Shown here: piece by piece, positions 11,260 to 23,400 of the stretch
Layout: each line of letters begins with the position of its first letter
Position numbering within the stretch: position 1 is the first letter of the stretch
Assembly: GCF_947242115.1 (NCBI RefSeq)
Contig: NC_074725.1
Span: forward strand, 27,565,723-27,629,722
Source of the DNA: Biomphalaria glabrata
Taxonomy: Eukaryota > Mollusca > Gastropoda > Planorbidae
Direction: 5' to 3'
Length of the DNA stretch: 64,000 nt
Position numbers and translations under genes: made by a program
Notes under the pieces: generated by a model
What the model saw: only the letters and a program-made list of their open reading frames with translations
Told to the model about the DNA's origin: nothing
The model's database searches: none

Positions 11260-13833
11260 TTTATTTTACAGATCAATTAGCTCAATACATGTAATATCAT
11301 ACATACAAAACAAAAAAAATGCCATAATCGCTAAACAAAAGTAGAAAACATACATAACTTTTGCATTGTTTAACTTGAAATAACGTAAGATCTTAACATT
11401 AGAAATCTGGTCAAGTGCACAATGAATATCTTACCAAGCATTCTGTAACCATTCACTATCTCTTTAATAACCATTCAATAGCATTTAACACTTTTCACAG
11501 TTTTATCCCAAGTTTTCAGGTGGTCTTAAATACACTATGAGAGAGTATGAACTGAAATGAAACACACCCAATTAAGTGTGGTACTCGACAGCCAAAACAT
11601 ACCAGGCATACTTCAATAATACTAAGTTCAGACAGCAGCACAGGCATTCTTAATGATTGAGAATGTCATGTCAAATAGAGACAGCCCTTTCATTCCCAAC
11701 GGAAATGCATTTAGTCAAGTAAATGGGCCAAAGTTTGTTAATCCTCTTAAGCCAATTTTGTTAGCAATTAACAAATTTAATATATATGGCTGCTATGTTG
11801 TCTTCTTATGTTGCAGTGTGATACAGCTATAAGGGAAGGTGAAAATCTATGCCAAATTTAATAATATATATATATATTTTTTATACCCTAACAATTTTTT
11901 TAAAGAGAGAAATGCGTACATTAAAGAAAAGAGAAAAGAAAAAAATATATATATATGTATGTACAAAGGTGAAATGCTCTTCTAGGGAAAAATATAAACT
12001 CAAAATAACCTGATAACACGCCTTAAATGAAGGCATAACTAGTTCACAGTGTCTTTCCTTGTGTCGCCAAACCAGTTTAACAGTAATAATTTAAAAGAGA
12101 ACATTTGAAATGGCAATATATATGGAGGTAACATCAAACTGCTTACATTATGAGGGCCCCTACAAGTGGGCAAGAGAAGTTGTAACATCTATTTAATTTA
12201 TTGAAATTCATCATTGTGAGATGATCACTTAAAACTACTTGATACCCTCAAGTATTTATTCTCCCAATACGTTTCATTTATAGAAACAGGAGTTAAAATT
12301 TAAAGTCTACTTGATTGAATTTTTTTTCTGCATCAAATGGCAAAAAAAAAGAAAAAGGCTGTCAAGTCTACTTTTATAAAACAGATAAAAGAGAAACTTA
12401 AGATAAATGAACTATTTATAACAAAATATATGTTTCTAGTAATTTCAGCATTCAATTTAAATTATTTTTTTCTTTCTTTCTTTTCTTTCTAATAATGTAA
12501 AGTCCAATAAATAAATTTCAATGCAATGGTTTAATAAAAAAAAATATATATCTAAAAATTAATTTACACAGCACAATATCATTATCAAGCAGTCACTAGT
12601 TTCTAATAAATAAAATGATATGTATAAAGAGTACAATACAGATGGAATTTTTTCAATATGAGTTTTGAAACAAATCCTTGAAACAAAAAAAAAATCTGCC
12701 TTTTAAAGTCCTAAGATTTATGGTGACTTTAATTCTATAATTGTAAAATACTTTGAAATGAATATAAAAATCTATGAAACAGAATTCTCATATATAGGTA
12801 ACTTTGAGTTTAATTAGAAAACAAAACTTTTTTAAATTAGTGAGATGATTAAAACATAACTAAGTAAGGAGTTTGAAATTTTTAAGAACTGTTGGTTTCA
12901 AGAAATCAAGCATTTCAACAAAGCTGTGACTACTACTTTCAATATAATTTTTTACTTAGTAGGCCAATTAGTACCATCAATTCCTAAAGTACTAGGTAAG
13001 TGAAGCTAAATTAAGCCTACCGGAGCAAAAAAAAAAAAACAGTATAAAAATGTGGCACTAAAGAAAACAAGTTTTGTTCACAATATAACAAAACCATTTT
13101 CATTATATTGCACTTGTTGAACTTAACAGTATGCAAATAATTTTGAGTATAGCAGCAAGGCCTGAGGCAGAGAGCAAATAAAAATCAAGAAATTAAATAA
13201 TTTCTAGTGCATACTATTTACACCAAAAAAATAGAAGCAGAATGTTATATAAAACCTAATAACAAAAGTATAATGAAACTCAAATGAAATAAGTCAAACA
13301 AAAACTAAGTATCACTAAGCACTAAAGTTGATTGAATGTGTCCATCATTCCAAGTCTTATTAGGTTTAAAGCCCAACAACAAGTCACAACAATTATTTTG
13401 TATTTTTCATTCCTATCAACATTATTTCCATTTTTAGAATAAAAATAATCCATGCCCACACACAATTATTTTTTTTAATCTTGGACTTATCTGGTCAGGA
13501 ATATAGAGTAGATTAGACTACTCTTTGTTGTATATAGATAGTATTCAGTTTGTGTGTGATCAGGATGTCAAGAATCTGGAAAAAACTCTAGACTAGATTT
13601 ATACAGATGTCTAGGAAGTAAGTAGACTCTAGACAGTCTAGATCTACTCCTGTTGCGAATATTGTCAATTCCATTTTTTTGTCTAGAAGCTGAAGGGTGT
13701 GCTATGATGAAAAATGTTTTGTTATCCTGGAGATGAAACATAGATCTAAACCACAAAGGATAGATCTATAGTAACTTATGACGAAAAAACTAGTCCTATA
13801 AATGAAAGACGAATATAAGATCTTTAGCTTGAA
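11260..13833 (-). other. Probable long 3' UTR of the MID1IP1-like gene
   Basis: This repeat-poor AT-rich stretch follows the stop codon of the MID1IP1-like gene on the minus strand. It holds no SINE, LINE or MITE, unlike nearly all neighbouring DNA, which suggests constraint or transcript status. A minus-strand AATAAA at 11260-11265, followed by a T/G-rich part, is a candidate poly(A) signal. Extent is inferred. Confidence 0.4.
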
Positions 13834-14361
13834 TCACATATTGAATGAAGAAACTGATGAAATTCCATTATGACATGTCACCTCTCGCTCATACCGATTA
13901 CTTAAATATTTAGCTGTTTCTGTCATCTGATGTAAGAGTCCAAACAAGCCTCTGAGGTGATATCTGAAAGCTGCGGCTGTCTTTTTGGCATTCTCGCCGA
14001 TGGGGTCACTTTCATCGACCGAATCGTCTGTGTTATCGCTTTGATCGTCGTCGACGATTGGCAGTGGTCCTGCTATTATTTCCGATCGAATAGCATGTAG
14101 CATTGCATAAAAATGGTAAAGATCACCACTCACCGGAATGGCAGGAATGACAGCTTTGTTATTGTTTTCTTCCTGTAAACAAGGTATAGGTATGGACTCT
14201 ACGGGGATATCCCTCAGGCGGCAAGGAATCATCACTGTGTCGTCCATTAAATCTACAGCCTGTACGAACCGATTGATTGCAGTCATTAGAGATTGCTGTC
14301 CGTCGGCTGATGGAGTTGAGCGTCTTCTGTTGATGTTAGCCATGGTTGATTCTTTGTTCAT
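13834..14361 (-). CDS. MID1IP1: MID1-interacting protein 1 / Spot14 (THRSP) family protein
   Basis: Single-exon gene of 175 residues. The N-terminal helix around residues 25-55 (LMTAINRFVQAVDLMDDTVM, then IPCRLRDIPVES) matches the family pattern NAMNRFxxAVxxMDxTVMVPxLLRDVP. The C-terminal helix, about 131-160 (YHLRGLFGLLHQMTETAKYL, then SNRYEREV), matches the family's YHLRGL...NRYKQEI end. Between them is an acidic linker rich in D and S. In vertebrates the family binds MID1 on microtubules and promotes acetyl-CoA carboxylase polymerisation, so it links to fatty-acid synthesis. That role here is by homology. The start at 14361 has a weak context. A second ATG at 14343 (MANINRRRS) has the optimal ACCATGG context and is likely the real start. 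No intron is visible. Confidence 0.92.
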   Translation of the reverse strand: MNKESTMANINRRRSTPSADGQQSLMTAINRFVQAVDLMDDTVMIPCRLRDIPVESIPIPCLQEENNNKAVIPAIPVSGDLYHFYAMLHAIRSEIIAGPLPIVDDDQSDNTDDSVDESDPIGENAKKTAAAFRYHLRGLFGLLHQMTETAKYLSNRYEREVTCHNGISSVSSFNM

Positions 14362-14416
14362 ATGATTGTAGATCTAGTAAACAGTTCTTTAGTTTAATAA
14401 ACAATGCAAACTGATG

Positions 14417-14432
14417 TATAAATACACATTGG
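14417..14432 (-). promoter_or_regulatory. CCAAT box and TATA-like box of the MID1IP1-like gene
   Basis: On the minus strand GATTAGCCAAT (CCAAT at 14428-14432) is followed by GTGTATTTATAC (TATTTATA at 14417-14424). That predicts a start site near 14390 and a 5' UTR of a few dozen bases. A second CCAAT-type motif (AGCCAATCAG) lies near 14768-14777. Confidence 0.55.
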
Positions 14433-14449
14433 CTAATCAAGAAGCGCTT

Positions 14450-15465
14450 CTTCTCACACGTTGCCGGTGGATTGTCAATTTAACTATTGCATACACAAGT
14501 AGGACCAGTGGATTTCGCCAATGAGGGTAAAATAGACCAGCTCAACAAGGACTTTGTTCGCAAAGTTGTGTAAAATTATATATACGTAAACCGTATAATA
14601 TTACATAAATAGTATTTAAACTTTGTATGTTAATATTATCCCTTTTAATTTAATTTTTAATTATGTTTATTTTATACTATTAACAACATAAAAGCTAACC
14701 ACCCCATAACAAAATAGGACAAACCGACACAAAACATACGAGTAATATGGGGGTCAATGATCTTAGCGCTGATTGGCTAGAAAATATCAGCAGCAAAGGG
14801 AGTGACTAGCAAGGACTCGCCGCTAGGCGCTGTCGACTCTGTAGTCAAGGCGTCGAAACAAACTAAGAAAGAATGTTATCAATGATATCCTAGGCCTGCC
14901 TGTTTTAAAAATATCCAGTCATAGGTCTATCGCCAGTGTGACATAGTGACTGGGAACATTCGGAACTGTTCACGACCAGGCCATCACACGAGCCATAGAT
15001 AGACCTCTGGGGCTACAACTGAACATTACTGGAATCCAGCGTCGCGTGGAGACGAAGGGAGAAGGTCATGTTTGGGTTCTAAGTAAAGCGGAAGTGATGA
15101 CGCAATGGTGTCGATAAAAGCAGTGCATATTCTAGATCTAGATCAGGGGTAACCAAACAGCGTCTAGTGAGAGGTCTGTCGCTCTTTTGGAACAGTAATA
15201 TGATTTTTGTGTAAAAAAAAAATCACTTTAAAAAAACTTAAATCCAATTATTATTATTATTATAAATATTGGGGAATCATTTGACGGTTGGCACCCTGGT
15301 CAATGAGGTCAATAGTCTATTCACACAAGGAAGTGATCTTCTAGACATGTAGGCTTAGAGGGTATATCTATATTTGTGAAAATATAGCCACGCCCAGGAA
15401 AGCGGATGTCAATATCTCACCAACACGGCTATTTAATATTACTTTGTTATCGCATGGACTATACC
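14450..15465. other. Upstream region of the MID1IP1-like gene
   Basis: Mixed non-coding sequence. The part 14750-15080 is more GC- and CpG-rich than the surroundings and may hold regulatory sites. CAGGGGTAACCAAACAGCGTC near 15145 looks like one end of a hAT-type MITE. No further gene seen. Confidence 0.4.
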
Positions 15466-15580
15466 AGTGATGCCCAAAATACGGCCCGCGGGCCGGATAC
15501 ATTTTTCAACCTATTCTACTCTTTGTGCAGACGTTTCGGCGGACCGGATTAAACCACATCGCGGGCCGGATCTGATTCAT
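15466..15580 (+). mobile_element. hAT-type MITE fragment (CAGTGATGCCCAAA family)
   Basis: Begins CAGTGATGCCCAAAATACGG followed by CCCGCGGGCCGGAT, the usual hAT non-autonomous end. A second GCGGGCCGGATC block follows. No clear right end. Related ends occur at 25420, 47028 and 52648. Confidence 0.55.
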
Positions 15581-15611
15581 GACTTGTCTATGCCAATGAA
15601 AGTAAGAAAAA

Positions 15612-15778
15612 AGTAAGGTCCTTTTTAGACATTGCGATCTATAGAGCAGATGATGTTAAGGCCATCTGTTTCTTTGGCCAAGGGTGTCATATATGTAGCC
15701 AGCACAACGACCAAACGCCTTTACTATTCCCAACTAATTTAAAGTCTGGTACCCATTAGAGCTGGGTGGACTCATGGG
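15612..15778 (-). mobile_element. Snail tRNA-type SINE, tail part
   Basis: In reverse orientation this has the SINE body shared with the copies at 24343, 29640 and others (GCAGATGATGTTAAGGCCAT, then TGGCCAGCAC-like and GTACCCATTAGAGCTGGGTG). The tRNA-like head is missing. Confidence 0.75.
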
Positions 15779-15879
15779 CGAACTAAACTCTCAAACTAAA
15801 CTAAAATGTCAAGGACGCCATATTCAATGTAGATTTCGGGCTGGTAGAAGTACACCGGACAGGATTTTTCGCTTTGCGT

Positions 15880-16100
15880 CAAATGCAGGGAACATGCAGG
15901 GAACAGAACCTGGACTTGAACGCTGCCTGCTTAAATCTCAGCAAAACTTTTGACACGGTGAGTCGCGGTGACCTGTAGATGATCTTATTTCCGCTCGGAT
16001 GCTCTTCAAGATTGATCGCCTTTCTCCAACAACTACATGAGGGTCGAAAAGGTCAAACCAGGTACAATGGTGACCTATCAGTTCATTTCTATGGAAAATG
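15880..16100 (+). mobile_element. LINE reverse-transcriptase fragment
   Basis: Reads CREQNLDLNAACLNLSKTFD, then TVSRGDL and LHEGRKGQTRYNGDL, the palm region before the catalytic box. It is the same family as the inverted piece at 47655-48140. Degenerate. DNA from 16100 to 17940 shows nothing beyond poly-A/poly-C runs near 17470-17590. Confidence 0.65.
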
Positions 16101-18188
16101 TTTGTTTTACATGTTTCGGATGCTTCTTTAGAGTTGAAGTTAATTTACTTCCTAGTCCAAAACTTCCGCAGGACGACGGGGGATGGCAGCGGGCACATGA
16201 TATGATCTCCACTAAAATTTTCTTTTATAGCCTCCGTGTACTTATATCCGCCCCTGAATTAGGAGGTACCTTGAGTTTTTGCACTCTGTTACATGAGATA
16301 TAACAGCCTACTGACACCTATAGACAGAGGCGGCCTTAGCGGTGCGTGGGTCCCTTGGCCAGTGTCATGTATATCAGGGTCAAGAATATTGTGTACGATT
16401 GGCTGACATTGACAAAACGATTCTATTTATCTTGGGCTCCCCCTCCCCATCCCTCGCCCAAGGCGCGGACCTTGGGTGGTTGCCTTATTCGCCACCCCCT
16501 ATAAGGCCGCTTCTGCCCAGCGGGAGAGTGGGGATTTGCTTTTCCCCACGAGGTGACAGTCTGGACACTTTGCCAAACTATGCCAGTCTGTAATCCAAAG
16601 GTAATTTATCGATTTGGGGTTGTCGAATTCGCTTTGCACGGACGCATTGGCGAATAAAATTGACTTTTATGTTGGCATATACTCAAATTACTTCCCTTAA
16701 TGGGGAAATTTGATATTGCAATAGCATCCATATAAAGGTGTGGTCTGTATTAATGCATTTAGTTAACAACAATCTTTATACGGCTATAATCGTATGAGCA
16801 TAAATTATGACTTTTTTTTTTGATGATCATTGTATAAAATATAGATTGTTTTATCTGACTTCAATGTGGACATTTGGGCTTACATCTAGATCAAGGGCTA
16901 CTTGGCTATACAAATGCAAATAGCCATCAATAGAGTAGATTTGGAAATACACGAACTTTGATGACATGGGCAGAGACATGTGTACTAGCATGGGCATAGC
17001 TGAGGTGGTGTTGGTTACAACCGCCTGCCCCCTCACCTGAAGTTCAATAATTTATTTATCGACCTGTTTTCCTACCGTTTTCCTATGCGCCACTAATAAA
17101 GTAAATCTACAGGAATTCAAGCAATAGCTTGAAAAAAACTGAAGGGTTTGGGGTTCAACTCCTCATCCGACAAAAAAAAAAGAGCAAAGCATAGAAGGGA
17201 ACAATTTGAGGTTCAGAACTCCACGCCTATTAATGGAGTAAATCTACATGAGTTCAAGACAGCCTGAGAAAAACTAAAGCGAACTACACTGTTCTCAACC
17301 ATTTATGACATTGTGCGGTGAAAAACTGTACTTTCTTTTTTTATTTTGCTGAGCTTCATGAATAGAAAGTGGTGAATGGCAGGTTGAATATTTGGTATGC
17401 ACCTATAGACTGCCATACCACACTAGCCCCAGACAGAATCTATGCTAGAGCTAGGGAATAAGAGACTTAACTCCCCACCCCCCCATTTTTTTTTCCAAAA
17501 AAAAAAAAAACGTGTAAAGAAAGAAAAAAGAAGAAAATACCCCCTCCCCTTACCCCCCCCTTTTTTTTTTCCAAAAAAAAAAAAAATCCGGGCTACGCCC
17601 ATGTCCATGTATACTAGGGTAGAAATATGCTGCCTCATTTCTAATTGCTTCAGGCACGCAACATGCTGAAGTTTTGAATCATCACAAGGTTGTTACAATA
17701 CTGAAAATGTTAAGGTCTACGGTAAATTGACTGTAGTTGCATACACATACGTGTACGTCATGTGGGAATGTAATTTTTGTTTGACCTACTTTCAGCTTTG
17801 AAAATCAGAATCGTACGAGATTTGTTTTTTCTTGACGTAGAAAATACATTTTAAAATAAAAGTTAATCAATGCGCAAATGGTTCTAAGTGTGCTAATTTA
17901 CATTTAGTATCTAGATCAAATCTAGTGTAGACCAAAGTGTCCGGAAGACAACGCTGTCGTTCTAGGTTAGGGTTAGGGTCCGGTTTCGATATTTTTTTCT
18001 TCACATTTTTGTCAAAAGTTTGACTTTTTTTTTTTCAGTTATTAGGACTATAGGCCTAATTTTATTTTCTATTTTTTTATTTCAGGCAAAACTAAGAAGC
18101 CAGAATACTAGGATCCGCGAGGGAAGTTCTACAATATTTTCAGATATAGGAAAATGGCTGAGGTTCCCGGTGTACTCGGCCTTCGGCC

Positions 18189-18329
18189 ATAAATTCTAGT
18201 CCATGCTCCCGGAGTGCCAGATACATCGGAAATAGCAATGCTTTACATAGGCATTGACATAAATTCTAGTCTAGCGCCCGGAGTGCCAGATACATCGGAA
18301 ATAGCAATGCTTTACATAGGCATTGACTT
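18189..18329. repeat. Tandem duplication, two ~70-bp units
   Basis: AAATTCTAGTC...GGCATTGAC occurs twice back to back, almost identical over its 3' two thirds (CCCGGAGTGCCAGATACATC shared). Small hairpins with a TTC loop lie on both sides: GGCCTTCGGCC at about 18180 and GAGCCTTCGGCTC at about 18389. Confidence 0.9.
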
Positions 18330-18419
18330 GGATCTCTTCCAGACAGAACGGTTGGTTCAAGCAGGCTTACACGCCTAGAGCTCGAAGAGCCTTCGGCTCA
18401 GCTCTTTTGAAAATCAAAC

Positions 18420-19333
18420 GGTTCTGCCAGGGTGTAGCACTGTGTGCTGCTGCAAACTACCTATGAGTGGCCAGCTTCTGATTTTTCCTCAGGGTTGACT
18501 CCCGAAGCCTTTACCATAATTGTGTAAAGCTGCCATGATAGCAAACATTATGCGGTGTTAAAACTAAATCGGTTTGTGTAAATGGAGACAGTTTCAACGC
18601 AAATGTGTGAACCAATTAGCTGTATACATTTGCATAATTAGAAGATCTTGTTTTGTATAACATATTTGAAAATATATTGAAGTTTCGACTGCATAATTAA
18701 CATTTATTCGACCAGCGCTACTCAAATATAACGTTTCATAAGATGACGAATCAGGGAGTTAGTTTTACATAAACTCGGCGGCCCCTGTGGGTATGTGATA
18801 TGACATCAAATACGAAGCGACCAAGAGTATTTACCAGTAACAGACCTAAGTAAAGAGGATATTTGTCGATATTTGTACAGAGAAAGACGGTTGTCTGATT
18901 ATGTTTGGTTCCCTTAAGGTCCAACAGATTAACGGACAGGTGAAGGGGAATTTTATTAACAAAAGGGCAGATTTATGATAAACCAAAAGTAGCTATTGAT
19001 TCTAGAGGTAGAACTGTTTTAGATCTGGCTGAAGTGATCTGCAGGTTATAGGAGACTGAGCTGTCTGGGACTAAGAGACATCCTTCGTACTACCAGTGAA
19101 CTGTATTGAGGACCTGGAGCGACACTGGGAATTGCTGCGGTCGGTTGTCTGTACTAATGTTTAGGTAGAAAAGGGCTTGTAGAACTGAAGACACCCTGCG
19201 ATTTGATAGCTGAAGTCCATGTCTCACTCCATTCGATTTTTTAGCTGTAAATAAATAAATAAATACATCGTCTATTGTTCAGACATTGTACATAATTAAT
19301 GCGTTCCTTTGGTTGTCCTATTTTTTCCGCTCT
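18420..19333. other. Non-coding stretch; possible LTR-type remnant
   Basis: CAGGGTGTAGCACTGTG near 18429 is shared with about 9243. The part 18880-19265 has a regulatory-looking end (CTGTAAATAAATAAATAAAT) similar in style to 31560-31990. It could be a solo terminal repeat of an old LTR element, but no pair or target duplication is visible. No gene. Confidence 0.25.
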
Positions 19334-20901
19334 AGACATGTGACAGTCCTCCTACATCCAACGTGTGCTTACAAGTCCTCCTACATCCCACGTGTGCTTA
19401 CATCTAGACACATGAAAGTCTTCATGCATTCCACATGTGCTTACATCTAGGCACGTGAAAATCCTCATACATCCCGCATGTGCTTACATCTAGACACGTG
19501 AAAGTCTTCATACATCCCCCATGTGCTTACATCTAGACACGTGAAAATCCTCATACATCCCGCATGTGCTTACATCTAGACACGTGAAAATCCTCATACA
19601 TCCCGCATGTGCTTACATCTAGACACGTGACAGTCTTCATACATCCCCCATGTGCTTACATCTAGGCACGTGAAAATCCTCATACATCCCACATGTGCTT
19701 ACATCTAGACACGTGACAGTCCTTCTACATCCCACGCGTGCTTACATCTAGACACATGAAAGTCTTCATGCATCCCACATGTGCTTACATCTAGACACAT
19801 GAAAGTCTTCATACATCCCCCATGTGCTTACATCTAGGCACGTGAAAATCCTCATACATCCCACATGTGCTTACATCTAGACACGTGACAGTCCTTCTAC
19901 ATCCCACACGTGCTTACATCTAGACACATGAAAGTCTTCATGCATCCCACATGTGCTTACATCTAGACACATGAAAGTCTTCATACATCCCACGCGTGCT
20001 TACATCTAGACACATGAAAGTCTTCATGCATCCCACATGTGCTTACATCTAAACATGAAAGTCTTCATGCATCCCACATGTGCTTACATCTAGACACATG
20101 AAAGTCTTCATACATCCCACATGTGCTTACATCTAGACACATGAAAGTTCTCATACTTCCCACATGAGCTTACATCTAGACACGTGATAGTCCTCATACA
20201 TCCCACATGAGCTTACATCTAGACACGTGATAGTCTTCATGCATTCAACATGTGCTTACATCTAGACACATGAAAGTCTTCATACATCCCCCATGTGCTT
20301 ACATCTAGACACATGAAAGTCTTCATACATCCCACATGAGCTTACATCTAGACACGTGATAGTCCTCATACATCCCACATGAGCTTACATCTAGACACGT
20401 GATAGTCTTCATGCATCCAACATGTGCTTACATCTAGACACATGAAAGTCCTCCTACATAACACATGTGCTTACATCTAGACACATGAAGGTCCTCCTAC
20501 ATCCCAAATGTGCTTACAACTAGACACATGAAAGTTCTCATACATCCCACATGAGCTTACATCTAGACACGTGATAGTCTTCATACATCCCACATGAGCT
20601 TACATCTATACACGTGATAGTCTTCATACATCCCACATGAGCTTAGTGATAGTCTTCATACACCCCACATGAGCTTACATCTAGACACGTGATAGTCTTC
20701 ATACATCCCACATGAGCTTAGTGATAGTCTTCATACATCCCACATGAGCTTAGTGATAGTCTTCATGCATCCCACATGAGCTTAGTGATAGTCTTCATAC
20801 ATCCCACATGAGCTTACATCTAGACACGTGATAGTCCTCATACATCCCACATGAGCTTACATCTAGACACGTGATAGTCTTCATGCATCCCACATGAGCT
20901 T
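19334..20901. repeat. ~43-bp minisatellite, roughly 36 copies
   Basis: Tandem units built on CATGTGCTTACATCTAGACA followed by CRTGAAAGTCTTCATACATC and CCA. Variants differ at CACGTG/CACATG, TGTGC/TGAGC, and AAAGTC/ATAGTC/AAATCC. Several units at 20640-20810 lack about 12 bp (CATCTAGACACG). Each unit holds one or two E-box-like palindromes. The array runs straight into the 3' end of the RTE LINE at 20905. Confidence 0.95.
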
Positions 20902-20904
20902 ATA

Positions 20905-21960
20905 TCTCATCATCTATGCCTGTGGTCCCTTCTGTGGCATAGTCCCCCAACCAGCTTCCTCCAGGCATCTCGGTTCTGGGCGAGTCTCTCCAACTGTCCC
21001 CATGTCTTGCCCATCTGCTTAGCATCTGCTTCCAAATCGCGGCGCCGTGTATTCCTGGGCCGTCCCCTCTTCCTCTTTTCTTTTGGGTTACATGGTTAGG
21101 GCTTGCCTTGTTATGTTGGATGCAGTCTTGCGAAGGGTGTGACCTATCCATCTCCAGCGTCTCTGAAGGATATCTACTTCAATGGGCTGCTGCTTTCTTG
21201 TTTGCCACAGTTTCTCATTCGAGATCTTGTCTGGCCAGCGGATCATATGTATCATCCTCAGGCAGGTATTGATGAATACCTGGATTTTTTCATGGTGGTG
21301 ATGGTGGTTCTCCAGGTCTCAGCTCCATAAAGTAGTATCGGCTTAACAATAGTATTAAAGAGCCTGCTCTTGGTGGTGGTGCTTATTTCCCTAGATCCCC
21401 AGGTGTTCTTCAGCTGATGGAAGGCTGCTCTAGCTTTACCAATGCGGGCTCTGACATCTGCATATGTTCCTCCATGGTGGTCTAGGATACTGCCGAGATA
21501 GGTGAAGCTTTCCACCTCTTCCAGCGCTCACCTTGTCTCACTCCTGTTTGGACTTCAAATGTCTCTCTGTCAGTTGTCTTTCATGCACTATCCTGCAAGC
21601 CATCCCCTCGTATGACTTCTTGATGATATTTGTCATTTTGTCAGGCACTCCATAGTGTCTCAAAAGTCTCCAGAGGGTCTGTCTGTCCACCTGTCAAATG
21701 CCTTTTCATAGTCTATAAAGCTGACGTAGAGAGGGGAGTTCCATTCCATGGACTGTTCCAAAATTATGCCTAGTGTCGCTATCTGATCTGTGCATGATCT
21801 CTCCTTTCGAAAGCCAGCTTGTTGGTCAAGGAGATGTTGATCTACATTCTACAACATCTTTCATTCGGTTTAGAAGAATGTTGTTAAACACTTTTCCAGG
21901 AATGGACAGTCGTGTTATTCCTCGATAGTTGGAGCAGGAACTAAGATCGCCTTACATCTC
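20905..21960 (-). mobile_element. RTE-type LINE, 3' part
   Basis: On the minus strand, from 21960 down, there are RT scraps (GITRLSIPGKVFNNILLNRM), then [68 protein letters not shown], and the end KRGRGRPRNTRRRDLEADAK with MGKTWGQLERLARNREAW. This is the canonical C-terminus of molluscan RTE elements. The 3' end is GGCATAGATGATGAGATATA. The C-terminal part is well preserved; the RT part is broken and 5'-truncated. Confidence 0.9.
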
Positions 21961-22840
21961 ACACGAAACGAAATGCTTGAGCTTGGTGTTTTTGAAGGGT
22001 TGCTGTTTTTAATTTCAACATTTCTGTGACACTGTCACAGTCTCTGTTGACATTGCCTGTTAAATGTTCACCTAGGGTTAAGAGGGTGAAAAGACACGTG
22101 AAACTCCTGATATAGAAACAGGAAGTAAGGATGACTAAATCGACTTTTAGTCAGTCAAGTAGTAGCCTTTGTTCCAGGGCAGTCGGGTAGTATCTTTTGG
22201 TCCGGTCTGGACAGTAGTGACTTAGAGAGTCAAGTAGTAAAAGTATCTTTTGGGCAGTCGAAGCCAGTGGTCACTTGAGATATGTATTTCTAGTAGTTAT
22301 TATTCTGTACTATTATTGTTGAAGTATCTGTTACCCGCTGTGATGCGGACGTTACTTGATGTCTATTTTGGAGGATTTGACATGTTGGATAAATTTGATA
22401 TCTCTGTTATGCGGATGTGACTTTGTTTCTTATTGGATCATGTAACTGCCAAGGAGTGCAGTATTAGTATTGTCATCAAATAAACTTTATATTTTGTCTG
22501 CCAAAGTGGATTTAAGTCACTCTGTAGTATCTATGTTCGTCACGTGTCACGTGTGACTCCAGGAAGCACGAACCCGGCATTCTACGACATTCGCGACACA
22601 CTAATAGTAACCAGTCTCATGTGTAATATTATAATACGTCAACACACACTTAACACACAACACACACTTAATACACAACACACACTTAACGTTGTCAGAC
22701 ACATAATACAAAAGATTTTAATGGATGGTGTGCGGTCAATATTCAGTCATAATCAAGACGGAATGAGTTAGTGTCCTGAAGAACTGTGGACTACTACTGG
22801 ATGATTACTGTATAATTGGTATGCAGTAGGCAGCTTGTAC
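21961..22840. other. Non-coding; possible old LTR-type segment
   Basis: The part 22080-22510 ends in GTCATCAAATAAACTTTATA, a poly(A)-signal arrangement like that of LTRs, but neither a second copy nor an internal region is visible. A short (TTAACACACAACACACAC)n run lies at 22643-22692. No gene. Confidence 0.25.
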
Positions 22841-22842
22841 AG

Positions 22843-22957
22843 TTGGGTGGAGTAAAGGGCGTCCTAACAATCCAAAAGCCTAGAAATCACGGATATTCAA
22901 ACCCAAGACCCCTCGATCTGAAGCTAAGCGTCTTATCACTCAGCCACCACGCCCCAT
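22843..22957 (-). mobile_element. tRNA-type SINE, head part
   Basis: Reverse orientation: ends in a tRNA-like head (AAGCTAAGCGTCTTATCACTC then AGCCACCACGCCCC), preceded by TTCAAACCCAAGACCCC, the B-box side. Truncated tail. Confidence 0.7.
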
Positions 22958-22959
22958 GC

Positions 22960-23310
22960 AGTATTTCACGAGGATACCTAGTCCTCTAACTGTGACCTAC
23001 ATTTTTTGCCACATCCCGTTGTCTGCTAGTGGTTGGTTAAAGTTCTCATTTTGCCATCTACACCTGTCTTCGGCAATAGATTTCCTTATGGTATCAAAAT
23101 GTATCCGGGGGCCATTGTAAGATATCTCCAGCTGTTTCTTTCGGAAGCCTTTTGCTGCCAGGTGCTCTCCACTATGCCAGTTAAAGCAAGCTGGTCTTTT
23201 CGTTCAAGCCTTTTCAGGGAGCGCGGCTCTTGCGCCGACAGCTTTAAAATACTGTCGTCCCAAATGTCCCCATACGAGATAAGTCCCTTTCCCGAAGCAG
23301 CTGTCAATCA
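22960..23310. repeat. Dispersed repeat, GTGACCTACATTTTTTGCC family
   Basis: The block GCAGTATTTCACGAGG, GTGACCTACATTTTTTGCCA, GTTGTCTGC and CCAGGTGCTC recurs at 28020-28270, 28540-28625, 49780-50060 and 63130-63250. It has no recognisable coding content. The class is unknown to me. Confidence 0.6.
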
Positions 23311-23400
23311 ATGAGCAATGCTTTAACACTGTCAGCACCCATACATAGACCACATTTCATTTATTCCTAAAATTGTATAGAGCCTAGAGTCAGTCTAGAC

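Noticed and set aside
14138-14365. 75-codon plus-strand frame opposite the MID1IP1-like gene
   Set aside because: Antisense shadow of the real coding sequence.
17965-17978. GGTTAGGGTTAGGG, telomere-like
   Set aside because: Only about two repeats; similar CCTAACCCTAACC at 52549 and elsewhere. Too short to mark a telomere or fusion site.
18086-18112. Terminal exon GKTKKPEY after a strong acceptor
   Set aside because: Phase fits the orphan exon at 2255, but nine codons across a 16-kb intron are far too little evidence.
19334-20901. Array could be taken for CRISPR
   Set aside because: Units are contiguous without unique spacers, vary gradually and sit in animal DNA. It is a minisatellite.
22080-22510. 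Solo LTR of an old retroelement
   Set aside because: Only the poly(A)-signal-like end is suggestive; no pair, target duplication or coding part seen.
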